Source: Methylibium sp. Root1272
GTDB lineage: Bacteria > Pseudomonadota > Gammaproteobacteria > Burkholderiales > Burkholderiaceae_C
Assembly (NCBI RefSeq): GCF_001425905.1
Contig: NZ_LMDY01000016.1
Span: 227,726 to 291,725 of the forward strand
Direction of reading: 5' to 3'
DNA length: 64,000 nt
Of this stretch, positions 49,627 to 59,180 are shown in pieces. The translations under genes were made by a program, and so were the position numbers. The notes under the pieces are model-generated. The model was not told the DNA's origin, searched no databases, and saw nothing but the letters and a program-made list of their open reading frames with translations. Position 1 is the first letter of the stretch, and every line of letters starts with the position of its first letter.

Positions 49627-50473
49627 GGTGCAGGAAGCGTCGAGTATAGATTTGCCCTTGTGGCTGCAGACCCCGCCCGGCCGGTATGTGTTGGCGTGGG
49701 AGCAGGCGCGCATCGACACGCATGTGGCCGATGTGTTCGGATTTCACGCATTGCAGCTCGGCCTGCCGGAGATCGACGCGCTGCAGGCCAACCGCATGCC
49801 GCACCGTTGGCTCGCACTGTCGGCCCGCGAGGGCGCCGTGACGACCGTTCGGGAAGACGGCGCCGCCGCGCCGCGCGCGGTCGCGCTGTCGTGCGATTTC
49901 GATGCCTTGCCGTTTGTGAGCCAGAGCCTCGACCTCGTGGTGCTGCCGCACACGCTGGAGCTGGCGCGCGACCCGCATCACACCCTGCGCGAGGTCGAGC
50001 GGGTGCTGGTGCCGGAAGGGCAGGTCGTGATCACCGGGCTGAACCCGACCAGCCTGTGGGGTCTGCGCCAGGCTGGCGGACGTGCCGCGCAGCGCCTGGG
50101 TCGCCGCAGCGACGACGAGCGCCTGTTCCTGCCGCGCGCTGGCGAGTTCATCGCCTACCGGCGCCTGCGCGACTGGCTGCGCCTGCTCAGCTTCGAGGTC
50201 GAGAGCGGCGGCTTCGGTTGCTACCGGCCGGCCTTGCGATCGCAGGCCTGGCTGGACCGCTACGCGTGGATGGAGCGAGCCGGCGAACGCTGGTGGCCGG
50301 TGTTCGGGGCGGTCTACCTGCTCAAGGCCGTGAAGCGCGTGCGTGGCATGCGCCTCATCGGCCCGGCCTGGAAGAAGGCGCCGAAGCCGCGCGCCGCGCC
50401 GGCCGTCGTGAGCCACAAGCACCACCGGGCCGGATCGTTGCCCGACGACAGAGAAAAGAGACTCGAGACATGA
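49625..50473 (+). CDS. class I SAM-dependent methyltransferase
   Basis: A 282-residue methyltransferase (Methyltransf_11 type). It starts LPLWLQTPPGRYVLAWEQARIDT and contains VLPHTLELARDPHHTLREVERVLVPEGQVVITGLNP. The usual SAM glycine motif is degenerate. A gene of this type sits between gloB and rnhA in many betaproteobacteria; its substrate is unknown. The ATG at 49625 shares two bases with the divergent gloB ATG. A TTG at 49592 would extend it into gloB. Its stop overlaps the rnhA start as ATGA. Confidence 0.85.
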   Translation: MVQEASSIDLPLWLQTPPGRYVLAWEQARIDTHVADVFGFHALQLGLPEIDALQANRMPHRWLALSAREGAVTTVREDGAAAPRAVALSCDFDALPFVSQSLDLVVLPHTLELARDPHHTLREVERVLVPEGQVVITGLNPTSLWGLRQAGGRAAQRLGRRSDDERLFLPRAGEFIAYRRLRDWLRLLSFEVESGGFGCYRPALRSQAWLDRYAWMERAGERWWPVFGAVYLLKAVKRVRGMRLIGPAWKKAPKPRAAPAVVSHKHHRAGSLPDDREKRLET

Positions 50474-50925
50474 AGTGGCTTGCCTACACCGATGGCGCCT
50501 GTGCGCCGTCGAACCCCGGGCCGGCGGCCTGGGGCGCCGTGCTCATCGCGCCGGATGGCCGGACCGAGACCGATCACTTCGGATTCATCGGCCACGGCAC
50601 CAACCAGATCGCCGAGCTCACGGCCGCGATCGAGGGCCTGACGCGCGTGCCGGCCGGCGCGGCGGTCGAACTGGTGTCCGACAGCCAGTACGTGCTCAAG
50701 GGCCTGAGCGAGTGGCGTGCCGGCTGGGAGCGCAAGGGCTACCGCAATTCCAAGGGCGAGCCGGTCGCCAACCTGGGGCTGTGGAAGCAGTTGTTCGCGC
50801 TGGCCGATGCGCGCAAGGTGTCGACGCGCTGGGTGCGGGGCCACAACGGCGACCCCCACAACGAGCGCGCCGATGCGCTAGCGAACAAGGCCCTCGCGCT
50901 GAAGTCGGGCAGCCCGACGCCGTAG
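50470..50925 (+). CDS. rnhA: ribonuclease HI
   Basis: A 151-residue RNase HI that degrades RNA in RNA-DNA hybrids. Catalytic carboxylates are visible in YTDGAC, AELTAAIEGL, SDSQYVLKG and NERADALAN, and the basic handle region GWERKGYRNSKGEPV is present. The start overlaps the methyltransferase stop (50470-50473). It converges on chrA with only 8 bp between stops. Confidence 0.97.
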   Translation: MKWLAYTDGACAPSNPGPAAWGAVLIAPDGRTETDHFGFIGHGTNQIAELTAAIEGLTRVPAGAAVELVSDSQYVLKGLSEWRAGWERKGYRNSKGEPVANLGLWKQLFALADARKVSTRWVRGHNGDPHNERADALANKALALKSGSPTP

Positions 50926-50933
50926 TCGCCGTC

Positions 50934-52271
50934 TCAGAGCAGCCGCCAGGCCAGCCCCAGCACGCCGGCCATCAGCACGACCGGGATCACGCCGACCTTG
51001 AAGCGGAACAGCGCGACGGCCGCCGCCGCGCCGATCAGCGCCGAGGCCCATTCGAAGCGCCCTGCGAGCCCGTCCGGCCACAGCACGTGGTACGCGAAGA
51101 ACACCGCGAGGTTGACGATCACGCCGACCACCGCGGCGGTGATGCCGGTGAGCGGCGCGGTGAACCGCAGCTTGCCGTGCGTGGTCTCGATGAAGGGACC
51201 GCCCAGCAGGATGAACAGGAAGGACGGCAGGAAGGTGAAGAAGGTGACGACCGCGGCGGCCGTGGCACCGGCCGCGAACAGGGCGTCCGGCCCGAACACG
51301 GCGTGGGTCCAACCGCCGACGAAGCCGACGAAGGCCACCACCATGATCAGCGGCCCGGGCGTGGTCTCGCCGAGCGCCAGGCCGTCGATCATCTGCGGGG
51401 CCGTCAGCCACTGGTAGTGCTCGACGGCGCCCTGGTAGACATAGGGCAGCACCGCATAGGCGCCACCGAAGGTCAGCAGCGCGGCCTTGGTGAAGAACCA
51501 GCCCATCTGCGTCAGCACCGCGGACCAGCCGAAGGCCAGGCTCAGCGCGCCCAGGACCACGAGCCACAGGACCGCGAAGACCGCCAGCACGCGGGTCGCA
51601 TGCGGCCAGGAGAAGCGGGCGTGGGCCGGCGTCGGCGTGTCGTCGTCGATCAGCGCCGGCCCGAGGCACGCCGCGCCCTGGCCATGGCCGCCGCCGACCG
51701 CGAAACGGTCCGGCCGGTAGCGGCCCCCGAGGTGGCCGAGCAGGCCGGCCGCCAGCACGATCAGCGGGAACGGCGTGTGCAGCGCGAAGATCGCCACGAA
51801 GGCCGCGACCGCGATGGCCCACAGCCAGGCGTTCTTCAGCGCCCGCGAGCCGATGCGCCAGGCGGCGAACACCACGATCGCGGTGACCGCCGGCTTGATG
51901 CCGTACAGCACGCCCTCGACGGCCGGCAGTTCGCCGTAGGCGAGGTAGACCCACGACAGCGCGACCAGGATGAACAGCGAAGGCAGCACGAACAGCCCGC
52001 CGGCCACCAGGCCGCCCCAGGTGCGGTGCATCAGCCAGCCGATGTAGGTGGCCAACTGCTGTGCCTCCGGACCGGGCAGCACCATGCAGTAGTTCAGCGC
52101 GTGCAGGAAGCGCTGCTCCGAGATCCAACGGCGCCGCTCGACCAGCTCCTGGTGCATGATCGAAATCTGCCCGGCCGGGCCGCCGAAGCTGATGAAGCCG
52201 AGCTTGAGCCAGAACGCGAAGGCCTCGCGGAGTCCGACTTCGGCGGGGGGGGCGGTGTCGCTGGGGCTCAT
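50934..52271 (-). CDS. chrA: chromate transporter, long-chain CHR family
   Basis: A 445-residue duplicated membrane protein. The two halves carry the paired CHR motifs FISFGGPAGQI...LPGPEAQQLATYIG and LLTFGGAYAVLPYV...LGETTPGPLIMVVAFVGF. ChrA proteins expel chromate from the cytoplasm, giving resistance, although some members have other anion roles. No chrB regulator is next to it. The N-terminus (MSPSDTAPPAEVGLREAFAFWLKLG) fits the family. Confidence 0.92.
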   Translation of the reverse strand: MSPSDTAPPAEVGLREAFAFWLKLGFISFGGPAGQISIMHQELVERRRWISEQRFLHALNYCMVLPGPEAQQLATYIGWLMHRTWGGLVAGGLFVLPSLFILVALSWVYLAYGELPAVEGVLYGIKPAVTAIVVFAAWRIGSRALKNAWLWAIAVAAFVAIFALHTPFPLIVLAAGLLGHLGGRYRPDRFAVGGGHGQGAACLGPALIDDDTPTPAHARFSWPHATRVLAVFAVLWLVVLGALSLAFGWSAVLTQMGWFFTKAALLTFGGAYAVLPYVYQGAVEHYQWLTAPQMIDGLALGETTPGPLIMVVAFVGFVGGWTHAVFGPDALFAAGATAAAVVTFFTFLPSFLFILLGGPFIETTHGKLRFTAPLTGITAAVVGVIVNLAVFFAYHVLWPDGLAGRFEWASALIGAAAAVALFRFKVGVIPVVLMAGVLGLAWRLL

Positions 52272-52336
52272 CGGCGGCGCGTGTCCTCACGGCAACGCGC
52301 CGTCGCACCGACAGTATCTCAGCGTGCCGCGATGGC

Positions 52337-52930
52337 TCAGGGCATCGCTTCGACGTGGGCCTTGGTGATCGCGCCGTCCGAGCGGCCCTTCAGGTAGGCG
52401 TAGAGCTGATCGATGTTGCTGGCGACGTTCGGCGCCTGTCCGAAGCTCGGCATGCCCTTCTCAAGGCGACCCTTCGTCACGGTGGCGACGAAGTCCTCCT
52501 TGCTCAGGGTCTTGAGGCTGTTGATCAGCGAGGGGCCGACCATGCCCTCCTGGTTGGCGCCATGGCAGCGGTCGCAGGCTGCGGCGCGCCAGGTGCGAAA
52601 GCCCTTCAGCGTCTCGGCATCGACCTTGTAGCCATCGACGACCTTGTACGGCGCGGCCCCGGTGGCCGCTGGCGCAGCGGCGGCCTTGGCGTCGGCGGCC
52701 GGCGCAGCAGGCTGGGTCGCCGCTGTGGGCGCGGGTGGCTTGGCGGCCGGCGTGGGCGTGGCCTTCAGGTCCCGCAGGCACACGATCTTGGCGCCCCCCT
52801 GAAGCGACTCGCAGTACAGGCGATCGGCTTCGAGGTCGGCACGGGCCGTGCCGGCGACGAGCAGCATCGCCAGCGCGCCGTACGGCGCCATGCGATGTTT
52901 CCACGAGGGCTTCATTCCACTGATGCGCAT
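52337..52930 (-). CDS. periplasmic cytochrome c family protein
   Basis: A 197-residue secreted monohaem protein. An N-terminal signal peptide ends near ARA-DLEAD, a cysteine pair (Cys40, Cys51) and an alanine/proline linker follow, and the C-terminal class I cytochrome domain has the haem site Cys119-x-x-Cys122-His123 (CDRCHGANQEGMVGPSL). A methionine of KGMPSFG is the likely second ligand. Similar small cytochromes accept electrons from quinoprotein alcohol dehydrogenases, but none is nearby. An AGGAG site seven bases before the ATG at 52930 sets the start. Confidence 0.88.
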   Translation of the reverse strand: MRISGMKPSWKHRMAPYGALAMLLVAGTARADLEADRLYCESLQGGAKIVCLRDLKATPTPAAKPPAPTAATQPAAPAADAKAAAAPAATGAAPYKVVDGYKVDAETLKGFRTWRAAACDRCHGANQEGMVGPSLINSLKTLSKEDFVATVTKGRLEKGMPSFGQAPNVASNIDQLYAYLKGRSDGAITKAHVEAMP

Positions 52931-53140
52931 TCATTGACTCCTGTTTGGTTCGGCCGGACGCCCGCATCGAACAGCCGATGCGATGGCTTCGCTTGCACCG
53001 TAGTGCGTCCGTGCAGGCACCGTAGTCGGCCGGCACCGTCGATATGTGTAGGCGGCTTCCCACATCAGGCAGATGTCAGCTCGTCGCGGGGGCGCGACGG
53101 CGAATCGACAGCGCTGTGACGGTGCGCTGTCAGCCGGCGT

Positions 53141-54586
53141 TCAGTCGCCGGGCGAGCAGCCTTCGCAGGGCGGCGGCTCGGCGGTATCGAGCGCCTTGCG
53201 CAACTGCCGCAATGCGGTGCGCACGCCTTCCTCGATCACCGGGTGATAGAACGGCTGCGCCAGGGCCTCGTCGACCGTCTCGTGGCGGCCGATGCTCCAG
53301 GCCAGCAGATGGCCCAGGTGCTCGGCGGCCGGGCCCAGCATTTCGGCACCGAGCAGGCGGCGCGTGCCGCGCTCGCCGTAGATGTGCAGCGCGCCGACGT
53401 TGCGGCCGATCACGCGGCTGCGGCCCTGGTTCTCGAAGCTCACGGCGCCCGTCGCGAAGCGCGTGCCGGCCGCGGTCAGCTCGCGGTGGCTGCGGCCGGC
53501 CATCGCGATCTGCGGCTCGCAGAACACCACGGCCAGCGGCGTACGGCGTCGCTCGGTCCGCACGTCCGGATAGCGGCCGGCGTTGTGCCCGGCGATCAGC
53601 CCGTCGTCGGCCGCCTCGTGCAGCAGCGGACGGTCGTCGCTCGCATCGCCGGCGAGGAAGACGTGCGAGCCGCCGATGCGCATCGTCGTGCTGTCGTGCA
53701 GCGGCACGCCGTCGTCGTCGCAGGCCAGGCCTGCGTGCTCGAGCCCGAGCGCGTCGGTGTTCGGGCGGCGTCCGGTGGCGGCGAGCAGGAAGTCGAAGCG
53801 TTCGCCGTGCGTGCCGGACGCGCTGCGCCAGTGGACGGCGACCTCGTCGCCGAGCCGCTCGACCCGCAGCACCGTGGCCTCGCGCTGCAGCGGCAGGCTC
53901 GCATCGAAGGTGCGGGCGGCCAGCGCCGCCAGCGCCGGATCGCTGAGCGGGCCGACCTTCGGTCCGCGGCCCAGCAGGCGCACGCGCACGCCCAGCCGGT
54001 GCAGCGCCTGCGCCAGCTCGAGCCCGATCGCGCCGGTGCCGACCACGGCCACCGAGCGCGGCAGGTCCTGCCAGTCGAACACGTCGTCGTTGACGATCAG
54101 CCGATCGCCGAGCGCACTGCGCCAGTCGGCCGGCACGTCCGGCCGCGAGCCGGTGGCCAGCACCACGCGATCGGCGCGCACGACAGCCGTGCCGCGGGGG
54201 CCGTCCACCTGCAGCCGGTGCGGATCGACGAAGCGGGCGCTGCCTTGCAGCCGATGGGTGGGGTCGATGCGCTCGATGTCGTCGAGCACGAAGCCGACGA
54301 AGCGGTCGCGCTCGGCGCGCACGCGCGCCATCACGCGCGCGCCGTCGATGCACACGCCCTGCACGTCGATGCCGAAGCGCGCCGCGTCGTCGACGGCATG
54401 CGCGGCCTCGGCGGCGGCGATCAGCAGCTTGCTCGGCATGCAGCCGACGCGGGCGCAGGTGGTGCCGTAGGGGCCGGGGTCGATCATCAGCACGCGCTCG
54501 GTGTGCTCGCGCGCCGCGCGGTAGGCGCTCAGGCCGGCCGAGCCCGCACCGAGGATGGCCACGTCGACTTCGCTCACCGGGGTCAT
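53141..54586 (-). CDS. dihydrolipoamide dehydrogenase-like flavoprotein disulfide reductase
   Basis: A 481-residue FAD/NAD(P) disulfide oxidoreductase with GAGSAGLSAYRAA (FAD), the redox pair Cys44/Cys49 (GTTCARVGCMPSK), VVGTGAIGLELA (NAD), FLAGDASDD and a C-terminal dimer domain with active His (YHPVIEEG). It is typical of stand-alone Lpd or mercuric-reductase-like proteins not linked to a 2-oxo acid complex. A C-terminal CEGC pair is unusual. A strong AAGGAG site precedes the ATG. Substrate unknown. Confidence 0.88.
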   Translation of the reverse strand: MTPVSEVDVAILGAGSAGLSAYRAAREHTERVLMIDPGPYGTTCARVGCMPSKLLIAAAEAAHAVDDAARFGIDVQGVCIDGARVMARVRAERDRFVGFVLDDIERIDPTHRLQGSARFVDPHRLQVDGPRGTAVVRADRVVLATGSRPDVPADWRSALGDRLIVNDDVFDWQDLPRSVAVVGTGAIGLELAQALHRLGVRVRLLGRGPKVGPLSDPALAALAARTFDASLPLQREATVLRVERLGDEVAVHWRSASGTHGERFDFLLAATGRRPNTDALGLEHAGLACDDDGVPLHDSTTMRIGGSHVFLAGDASDDRPLLHEAADDGLIAGHNAGRYPDVRTERRRTPLAVVFCEPQIAMAGRSHRELTAAGTRFATGAVSFENQGRSRVIGRNVGALHIYGERGTRRLLGAEMLGPAAEHLGHLLAWSIGRHETVDEALAQPFYHPVIEEGVRTALRQLRKALDTAEPPPCEGCSPGD

Positions 54587-54651
54587 GCGAGCTCCTTGCA
54601 GATCGATCGTGCCAGGCGGACCGTCGGGCGGTGACGCGTCCGGGGCCGGGC

Positions 54652-55962
54652 TCAGACGAGGCCGTCGAACGGCAGCACGTCGACGTAGCCGCCGCGCTCG
54701 ACCGAGGCTTGCTCGTGATGCAGCACGACCAGGCCATTGGCCACGCTCATGCTGCGCAGGATGCCCGAGCCCTGGGCGCCGGTGAGCTGCACGTCCCAGT
54801 CGCCGTCGGCGGCGCGCGAGACGATGCCGCGCTGGTATTCGGTGCGGCCGGGCTTCTTGCGGATCGCCTCGGTGGCGCGTGCGCGCAGCAGTGGCAGGCT
54901 CTGCGGCGTGGCTCCGGCCATCGCCAGCAACGCGTCGCGCACGAAGGCATAGAAGGTCACCATCACCGCGACCGGGTTGCCGGGCAGGCCGAACAGCACC
55001 GCGGTGCGGCCGTTCGACGCGACGCGGCCGAAGGCCATCGGCCGGCCGGGCCGCATCGCGATGCGCCAGAACGCCACCTCGCCGAGCCGTGCCATCACCT
55101 GCTTGGTGTGGTCGGCCTCGCCGACGCTGACGCCGCCCGAGGTGATCACCGCGTCGGCGTTCTCGCAAGCGCTGCGGAAGGCGGCTTCCAGCGCGGCCGG
55201 ATCGTCACGCACCACACCCAGGTCGAGCAGGTCGACGCCAAGGCGCGTGAGCATGCCGTGGATCGTGTAGCGGTTGCTGTCGTAGACGCAGCCGGCCTCG
55301 AGCGGCTCGCCGATCGAGCGCAGTTCGTCGCCGGTCGAGAAGAAGGCGACGCGCAGCCGGCGCCGCACCGGCACCTCGGCCTGGCCGAGCGAGGCGAGCA
55401 GGCCGATGTCGGCAGGGCGCAGCACGCGGCCGGCCTGCAGCGCGGCCTCGCCGCGCGCGAGGTCCTCGCCGGCGAGGCGGCGGTTGTCGCCGGTGCGAAC
55501 CACGCCGGCGGGCAGCGTGACGACGGCGTCGGCCACGGTGGTGAACTCCTGCGGCACGACGGTGTCCAGACCGGCCGGCATCACCGCGCCGGTCATGATG
55601 CGCACGCATTCGCCCGGCGCCACGCGGCCCTCGAACTGCTGGCCGGCATAGCCGGTGCCGACCAGACGCAGCGCGGTGGGCGCGCCGTCGCGCAGGTCGG
55701 CACCGCGCAGCGCGTAGCCGTCCATCGCGGAGTTGTCGTGCGCCGGCACGTCGATCGGCGAGACGATGTCGCGCGCCAGCACGCGGCCCAGTGCGCTGCG
55801 CAGCGCGAGCTGTTCCACCGCGCCGACCTGCGGCACGAAGCGCGCGATGAAATCCTGCGCCTGCGCCACCGCCAGCGCATTCGGGTCGTAGCCGGCGACG
55901 CAGGAGGCGATCTGCTCGATCGACGGCAGGGCGGAGGAGGGTGGTGGCACGTCCATCGTCAT
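54652..55962 (-). CDS. moeA: molybdopterin molybdenumtransferase
   Basis: A 436-residue MoeA that inserts metal into adenylylated molybdopterin. Seen are VSPIDVPAHDNSAMDGYAL, RIMTGAVMPAG, the FSTGDELRSIGEP loop and the GGVSVGEADHTK motif of the catalytic domain, ending with the LPGNPVAVMVTF segment. Together with mobA and moaA it forms a cofactor gene block. Tungsten enzymes such as AorB use the same early pathway, so it may serve both metals. An ATG six bases downstream is an alternative start. Confidence 0.95.
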   Translation of the reverse strand: MTMDVPPPSSALPSIEQIASCVAGYDPNALAVAQAQDFIARFVPQVGAVEQLALRSALGRVLARDIVSPIDVPAHDNSAMDGYALRGADLRDGAPTALRLVGTGYAGQQFEGRVAPGECVRIMTGAVMPAGLDTVVPQEFTTVADAVVTLPAGVVRTGDNRRLAGEDLARGEAALQAGRVLRPADIGLLASLGQAEVPVRRRLRVAFFSTGDELRSIGEPLEAGCVYDSNRYTIHGMLTRLGVDLLDLGVVRDDPAALEAAFRSACENADAVITSGGVSVGEADHTKQVMARLGEVAFWRIAMRPGRPMAFGRVASNGRTAVLFGLPGNPVAVMVTFYAFVRDALLAMAGATPQSLPLLRARATEAIRKKPGRTEYQRGIVSRAADGDWDVQLTGAQGSGILRSMSVANGLVVLHHEQASVERGGYVDVLPFDGLV

Positions 55963-55972
55963 GGCGCGCGCT

Positions 55973-56554
55973 TCACAGCGTGAGCTGCATGTGCGCGCGA
56001 TCGAAGTAGCGCTCGCCGCGCGCGTCGACCAGCCGCACCGCGCGCGGCAGCAGGCCGTAGCGGCGGAAGCCGGCGCGCTCGTAGAGCCGCAGCACGCCGT
56101 CGCTCGAGGCGGTGACGCTGAGCACGATCATCTGCAGGTCGGTGGCCTGGTGCGCCGCGGCGACGCAGGCGCCCACCAGTGCGCTGCCGATGCCGTGGCC
56201 GTTGTGGGTGGGCAGCACCATCAGCCCGATCAGGCGGCTGATGTGGCGGGTCTTGCTGCGGGTGTCGCGCTCGAGGCCGACCGAGCCGACCAGGCGTTCG
56301 CGCCCGCCGTCTTCATTGACGAAGGCGCCGAGCAGGAAGCTGCCGCCCAGCGGCTCGTTCAGCCCCAGCCGGCCGAGATAGCTTTCCGGCGTGCGCAGGC
56401 GCTGGCTCTCGTGGTCGGAGGTGAAGGCCTCGGGGTAGAGGCGCAGCGCCTCGTCGCGCAGGTTCTTGTAGGCCAGCAGGTCGGCCGGCGCCAGGCGTCG
56501 AATCACGGCCGGCTGCTGCGCGCTGCTGCGCCGGGTCAGGATCGATTCAGCCAC
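55973..56554 (-). CDS. GNAT family N-acetyltransferase
   Basis: A 193-residue GCN5-like acetyltransferase. The acetyl-CoA binding motif A is [23 protein letters not shown], followed by motif B around [17 protein letters not shown]. It transfers acetyl groups to an unknown amine. It starts with GTG, overlaps the end of mobA by 8 bp and lies 10 bp before moeA, so it is embedded in the cofactor operon. A link to cofactor synthesis is not known. Confidence 0.87.
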   Translation of the reverse strand: MAESILTRRSSAQQPAVIRRLAPADLLAYKNLRDEALRLYPEAFTSDHESQRLRTPESYLGRLGLNEPLGGSFLLGAFVNEDGGRERLVGSVGLERDTRSKTRHISRLIGLMVLPTHNGHGIGSALVGACVAAAHQATDLQMIVLSVTASSDGVLRLYERAGFRRYGLLPRAVRLVDARGERYFDRAHMQLTL

Positions 56555-57158
56555 GTTGTGTCTCCAGCCGACGCAACTCGTCCAGCGTGTTCGCGTTGAA
56601 GAACGGCGCAGCGTCGAAGTCGACCATCGCGCAGCGGTGCTGCGCGGTCCAGCGGTCGATCTTGCGGCCGCCGGCGTGGACGAAGCGAACCAGGCTTTCC
56701 AGCAGCGTGGCGCGCAGCAGGCAGAACACCGGCTGGGGCCGCGGCTCGCCGGGGGCGTCGGCGCTGTCGGGCGCGCGCACCATCGCGAGCTCGGCGTCCT
56801 CGGCCTCGAGCGCTCGGGCCAGGCGGGCCACCAGGTCGTCGGGGAAGTCCGGCGTGTCGCAAGGCACGGTCACGACGAACGGCGTCTCGGCACGCTCCAG
56901 TCCGACCAGGAAGCCCGACAGCGGACCGGCGAAGTCGGGGTCGGTGTCGGGCCAGACGGGCACGCCGAAGCTCTCGTAGGCGGCCAGGTTGCGGTTGGCA
57001 TTGATCATTGCCGCGCCAACCTGCGGTTGCAGGCGCATCAGCGCGTGCAGCGCGAGCGGGATGCCGCGATAGGGCTGGAGGCCCTTGTCCACGCCACCCA
57101 TGCGGCTGCCGCGCCCGCCGGCGAGGACGACACCGGTGATGTGGTCGGCGCTGATCAT
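56547..57158 (-). CDS. mobA: molybdenum cofactor guanylyltransferase
   Basis: A 203-residue MobA that attaches GMP to the molybdenum cofactor, making the bis-MGD form. The nucleotide-binding [22 protein letters not shown] start is diagnostic, and [15 protein letters not shown] is the metal-binding region. It lies 12 bp downstream of moaA. AOR-type tungsten enzymes use non-guanylylated cofactor, so MobA implies additional bis-MGD enzymes elsewhere in the genome. Confidence 0.94.
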   Translation of the reverse strand: MISADHITGVVLAGGRGSRMGGVDKGLQPYRGIPLALHALMRLQPQVGAAMINANRNLAAYESFGVPVWPDTDPDFAGPLSGFLVGLERAETPFVVTVPCDTPDFPDDLVARLARALEAEDAELAMVRAPDSADAPGEPRPQPVFCLLRATLLESLVRFVHAGGRKIDRWTAQHRCAMVDFDAAPFFNANTLDELRRLETQRG

Positions 57159-57170
57159 CGCGCTCGTGCC

Positions 57171-58298
57171 CTACCCACCGATGTAGCTCATCTCGACCTT
57201 GGCCGCCGCCGCCTCGGCACCGGCCGCACTGCCGCGCAGCTCGGAGTAGCGGTCGTCTCGGCCCTGCCAGATCTGCCCGATCGCCGCGGCGATCTGCCGG
57301 TCGTCGTAGGCGGCCGGATCGCGCAGCAGTGCGCGCAGGTCGTGGCCCCGCTGCGCGAACAGGCAGAGGTAGAGCTTGCCCTCGGTCGACAGGCGGGCGC
57401 GGTTGCAGTCGCCGCAGAATGCGTGCGTGACGCTGGAGATCACGCCGATCTCGCCCCGGCCATCGGCATAGCCCCAGCGCTCGGCGGTCTCGCCTGGCGC
57501 GGTCGGCTCGAGCGCGCGCAACGGGAACACCTCGTGGAGGCGTTGCACCACCTGGGCCGACGGCAGCACCTCGTCCATGCGCCAGCCGTTGGTGATGCCG
57601 ACGTCCATGTACTCGATGAAGCGCAGCACGACCTGGCCGCCGAACTGTTCGCGGAAGAAGCGCGCCATCGGCACGATCTCCTGGTCGTTGGTCCCGCGCT
57701 TGACCACCATGTTGACCTTGATCGGCGCCAGACCGGCGGCGATCGCCGCCTCGATGCCGGTCAGCACGTCGGCCACCGGGAAGTCCACGTCGTTCATGCG
57801 GCGGAACACGGTGTCGTCGAGGGCATCGAGACTGACGGTCACGCGCTGCAGGCCGGCGGCCTTCAGCACCGCTGCCTTGCGTGCGAGGAGCGAGGCGTTG
57901 GTGGTGAGCGTCAGGTCCAGCGGCTCGCCGTCGGGTGTACGCAGGGAGGCCAGCTGCCCGACCAGGATCTCGAGGTTCTTGCGCAGCAGCGGCTCACCGC
58001 CGGTCAGGCGGATCTTGCGCACACCGTGCAAGGTGAAGAGGCGGGCGAGCCGCGTCGTCTCTTCGAAGCTCAGCAACTCGCTGTGCGGCAGGAAGCGGTG
58101 GTCCTTGTCGAACACCTCCTTCGGCATGCAATAGCTGCAGCGGAAGTTGCAGCGGTCGGTGACGGAGATGCGCAGGTCGTGCAGGGCGCGGCCACGCCGG
58201 TCGCTCAGCAGTCCGCTCGGTTGCGCGGCATGCACAGGCACGGCCGGCCGCGCGGCGAGCTGCCGGTGGTCGATCAGGGGGATGCTGCGCTCGGCCAT
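57171..58298 (-). CDS. moaA: GTP 3',8-cyclase
   Basis: A 375-residue radical SAM enzyme that starts pterin cofactor synthesis from GTP. The N-terminal radical SAM cluster is CNFRCSYC, the second cluster motif is [10 protein letters not shown] with a further cysteine (LCLF), and the C-terminus ends in the functional Gly-Gly (YIGG). It is the first gene of the moaA-mobA-GNAT-moeA transcript. The ATG at 58298 gives full length; earlier codons lack similarity. Confidence 0.96.
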   Translation of the reverse strand: MAERSIPLIDHRQLAARPAVPVHAAQPSGLLSDRRGRALHDLRISVTDRCNFRCSYCMPKEVFDKDHRFLPHSELLSFEETTRLARLFTLHGVRKIRLTGGEPLLRKNLEILVGQLASLRTPDGEPLDLTLTTNASLLARKAAVLKAAGLQRVTVSLDALDDTVFRRMNDVDFPVADVLTGIEAAIAAGLAPIKVNMVVKRGTNDQEIVPMARFFREQFGGQVVLRFIEYMDVGITNGWRMDEVLPSAQVVQRLHEVFPLRALEPTAPGETAERWGYADGRGEIGVISSVTHAFCGDCNRARLSTEGKLYLCLFAQRGHDLRALLRDPAAYDDRQIAAAIGQIWQGRDDRYSELRGSAAGAEAAAAKVEMSYIGG

Positions 58299-58341
58299 GC
58301 GGCATTGTGCCGCGGGCGCTGCGCGCGACCGCGTGTGCCGG

Positions 58342-59019
58342 TCAATGACCGGGGCTGTCGAGTGGCGAGGCGAGCGCCGTCGCGCCGACCGCGGGCGTCG
58401 ACGGCGCCGTCGCGGCGACCACCGGCTCGGCCGGCTGCGGGGCCCGCCGCGCGCCGTCGTAGCGCTTGCTCCAGTACGCGATGCGCATGTCCTCGACGCG
58501 CACCTTGCCGCCGGTGCGGGGTGCATGGATGAACTTGCCGTCGCCGACGTAGATGCCGACGTGCGAGAACGCCGTGCGCACGGTGTTGAAGAACACCAGG
58601 TCGCCGGGCTTGAGCTCGTCGCGGTTGACGTTCAGCAGGCCCGGCGCCTTGGCCTGCTCGTTCGAGCGGCGCGGCAGCACCAGTCCGACGCTGGCCTCGA
58701 ACACGTGGCGCGTGAAACCGCTGCAGTCGAAGCCCTGCTCGGCGGTCTCGCCGCCGCGGCGGTAGCGCACGCCCAGGAAGTTCATGGCCGAGAGGACGAG
58801 GTCGGAGGTCCAGTCGGAAGCGCGTTCCCGCACCTGCTGCGCCAACGACGAATCGGGCGCGACGGGTTCGATCAGGCCGCGTTCGGCGAGGAAGCGAGCG
58901 ACGCTGTCGGATGCGCTGTCGGCGACGCCCGGCTCGGCCTGCACGCCCGGGCAGGCCAGGCACAAGGCCAGCCACAGGCCGGCCAGCGATGGCCGCATGC
59001 TCCCGGACAGACGAATCAT
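58342..59019 (-). CDS. NlpC/P60 family cell wall hydrolase
   Basis: A 225-residue secreted protein. A signal peptide (about residues 1-28, ending VQA) precedes an NlpC/P60 domain (about 70-190) with catalytic Cys in [11 protein letters not shown], His in FSHVGIYVG and a polar third residue near FIHAPRTGG. Such enzymes cleave peptidoglycan peptides. A proline/alanine-rich tail follows. It is divergent from acuR. Confidence 0.92.
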   Translation of the reverse strand: MIRLSGSMRPSLAGLWLALCLACPGVQAEPGVADSASDSVARFLAERGLIEPVAPDSSLAQQVRERASDWTSDLVLSAMNFLGVRYRRGGETAEQGFDCSGFTRHVFEASVGLVLPRRSNEQAKAPGLLNVNRDELKPGDLVFFNTVRTAFSHVGIYVGDGKFIHAPRTGGKVRVEDMRIAYWSKRYDGARRAPQPAEPVVAATAPSTPAVGATALASPLDSPGH

Positions 59020-59060
59020 GGCTTCGAAGATAGCGGCCGCCGGCGGCCGCCGTCAAGGCG

Positions 59061-59109
59061 GAAACTTCTTGTTTCACAAGCACTTAGCCGAGTTTCTCGA
59101 TCGATCGAG
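59061..59109. other. short inverted repeats upstream of the NlpC/P60 gene
   Basis: The noncoding stretch between the NlpC/P60 and acuR starts holds CTTGT-TTC-ACAAG (59068-59080) and the perfect 14-bp palindrome CTCGATCGATCGAG (59096-59109). Their role is unknown; they could bind a regulator of the leftward gene. Confidence 0.4.
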
Positions 59110-59142
59110 TGTGTTGCGGCAAGGCTGTACGCACACGGTCGC

Positions 59143-59171
59143 TTGAAAAATATAGACGATCGGTCTAATCT
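59143..59171 (+). promoter_or_regulatory. acuR promoter with overlapping TetR-type operator
   Basis: TTGAAA (59143-59148) and TAATCT (59166-59171) are 17 bp apart, a good sigma-70 promoter. The inverted repeat TAGAC-GATCG-GTCTA (59153-59167) lies between and overlaps the -10. This is where an autoregulatory TetR-type repressor would act. The predicted transcription start is within a few bases of the acuR ATG at 59181, so the message may be leaderless. Confidence 0.7.
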
Positions 59172-59180
59172 AGCGCGTTC

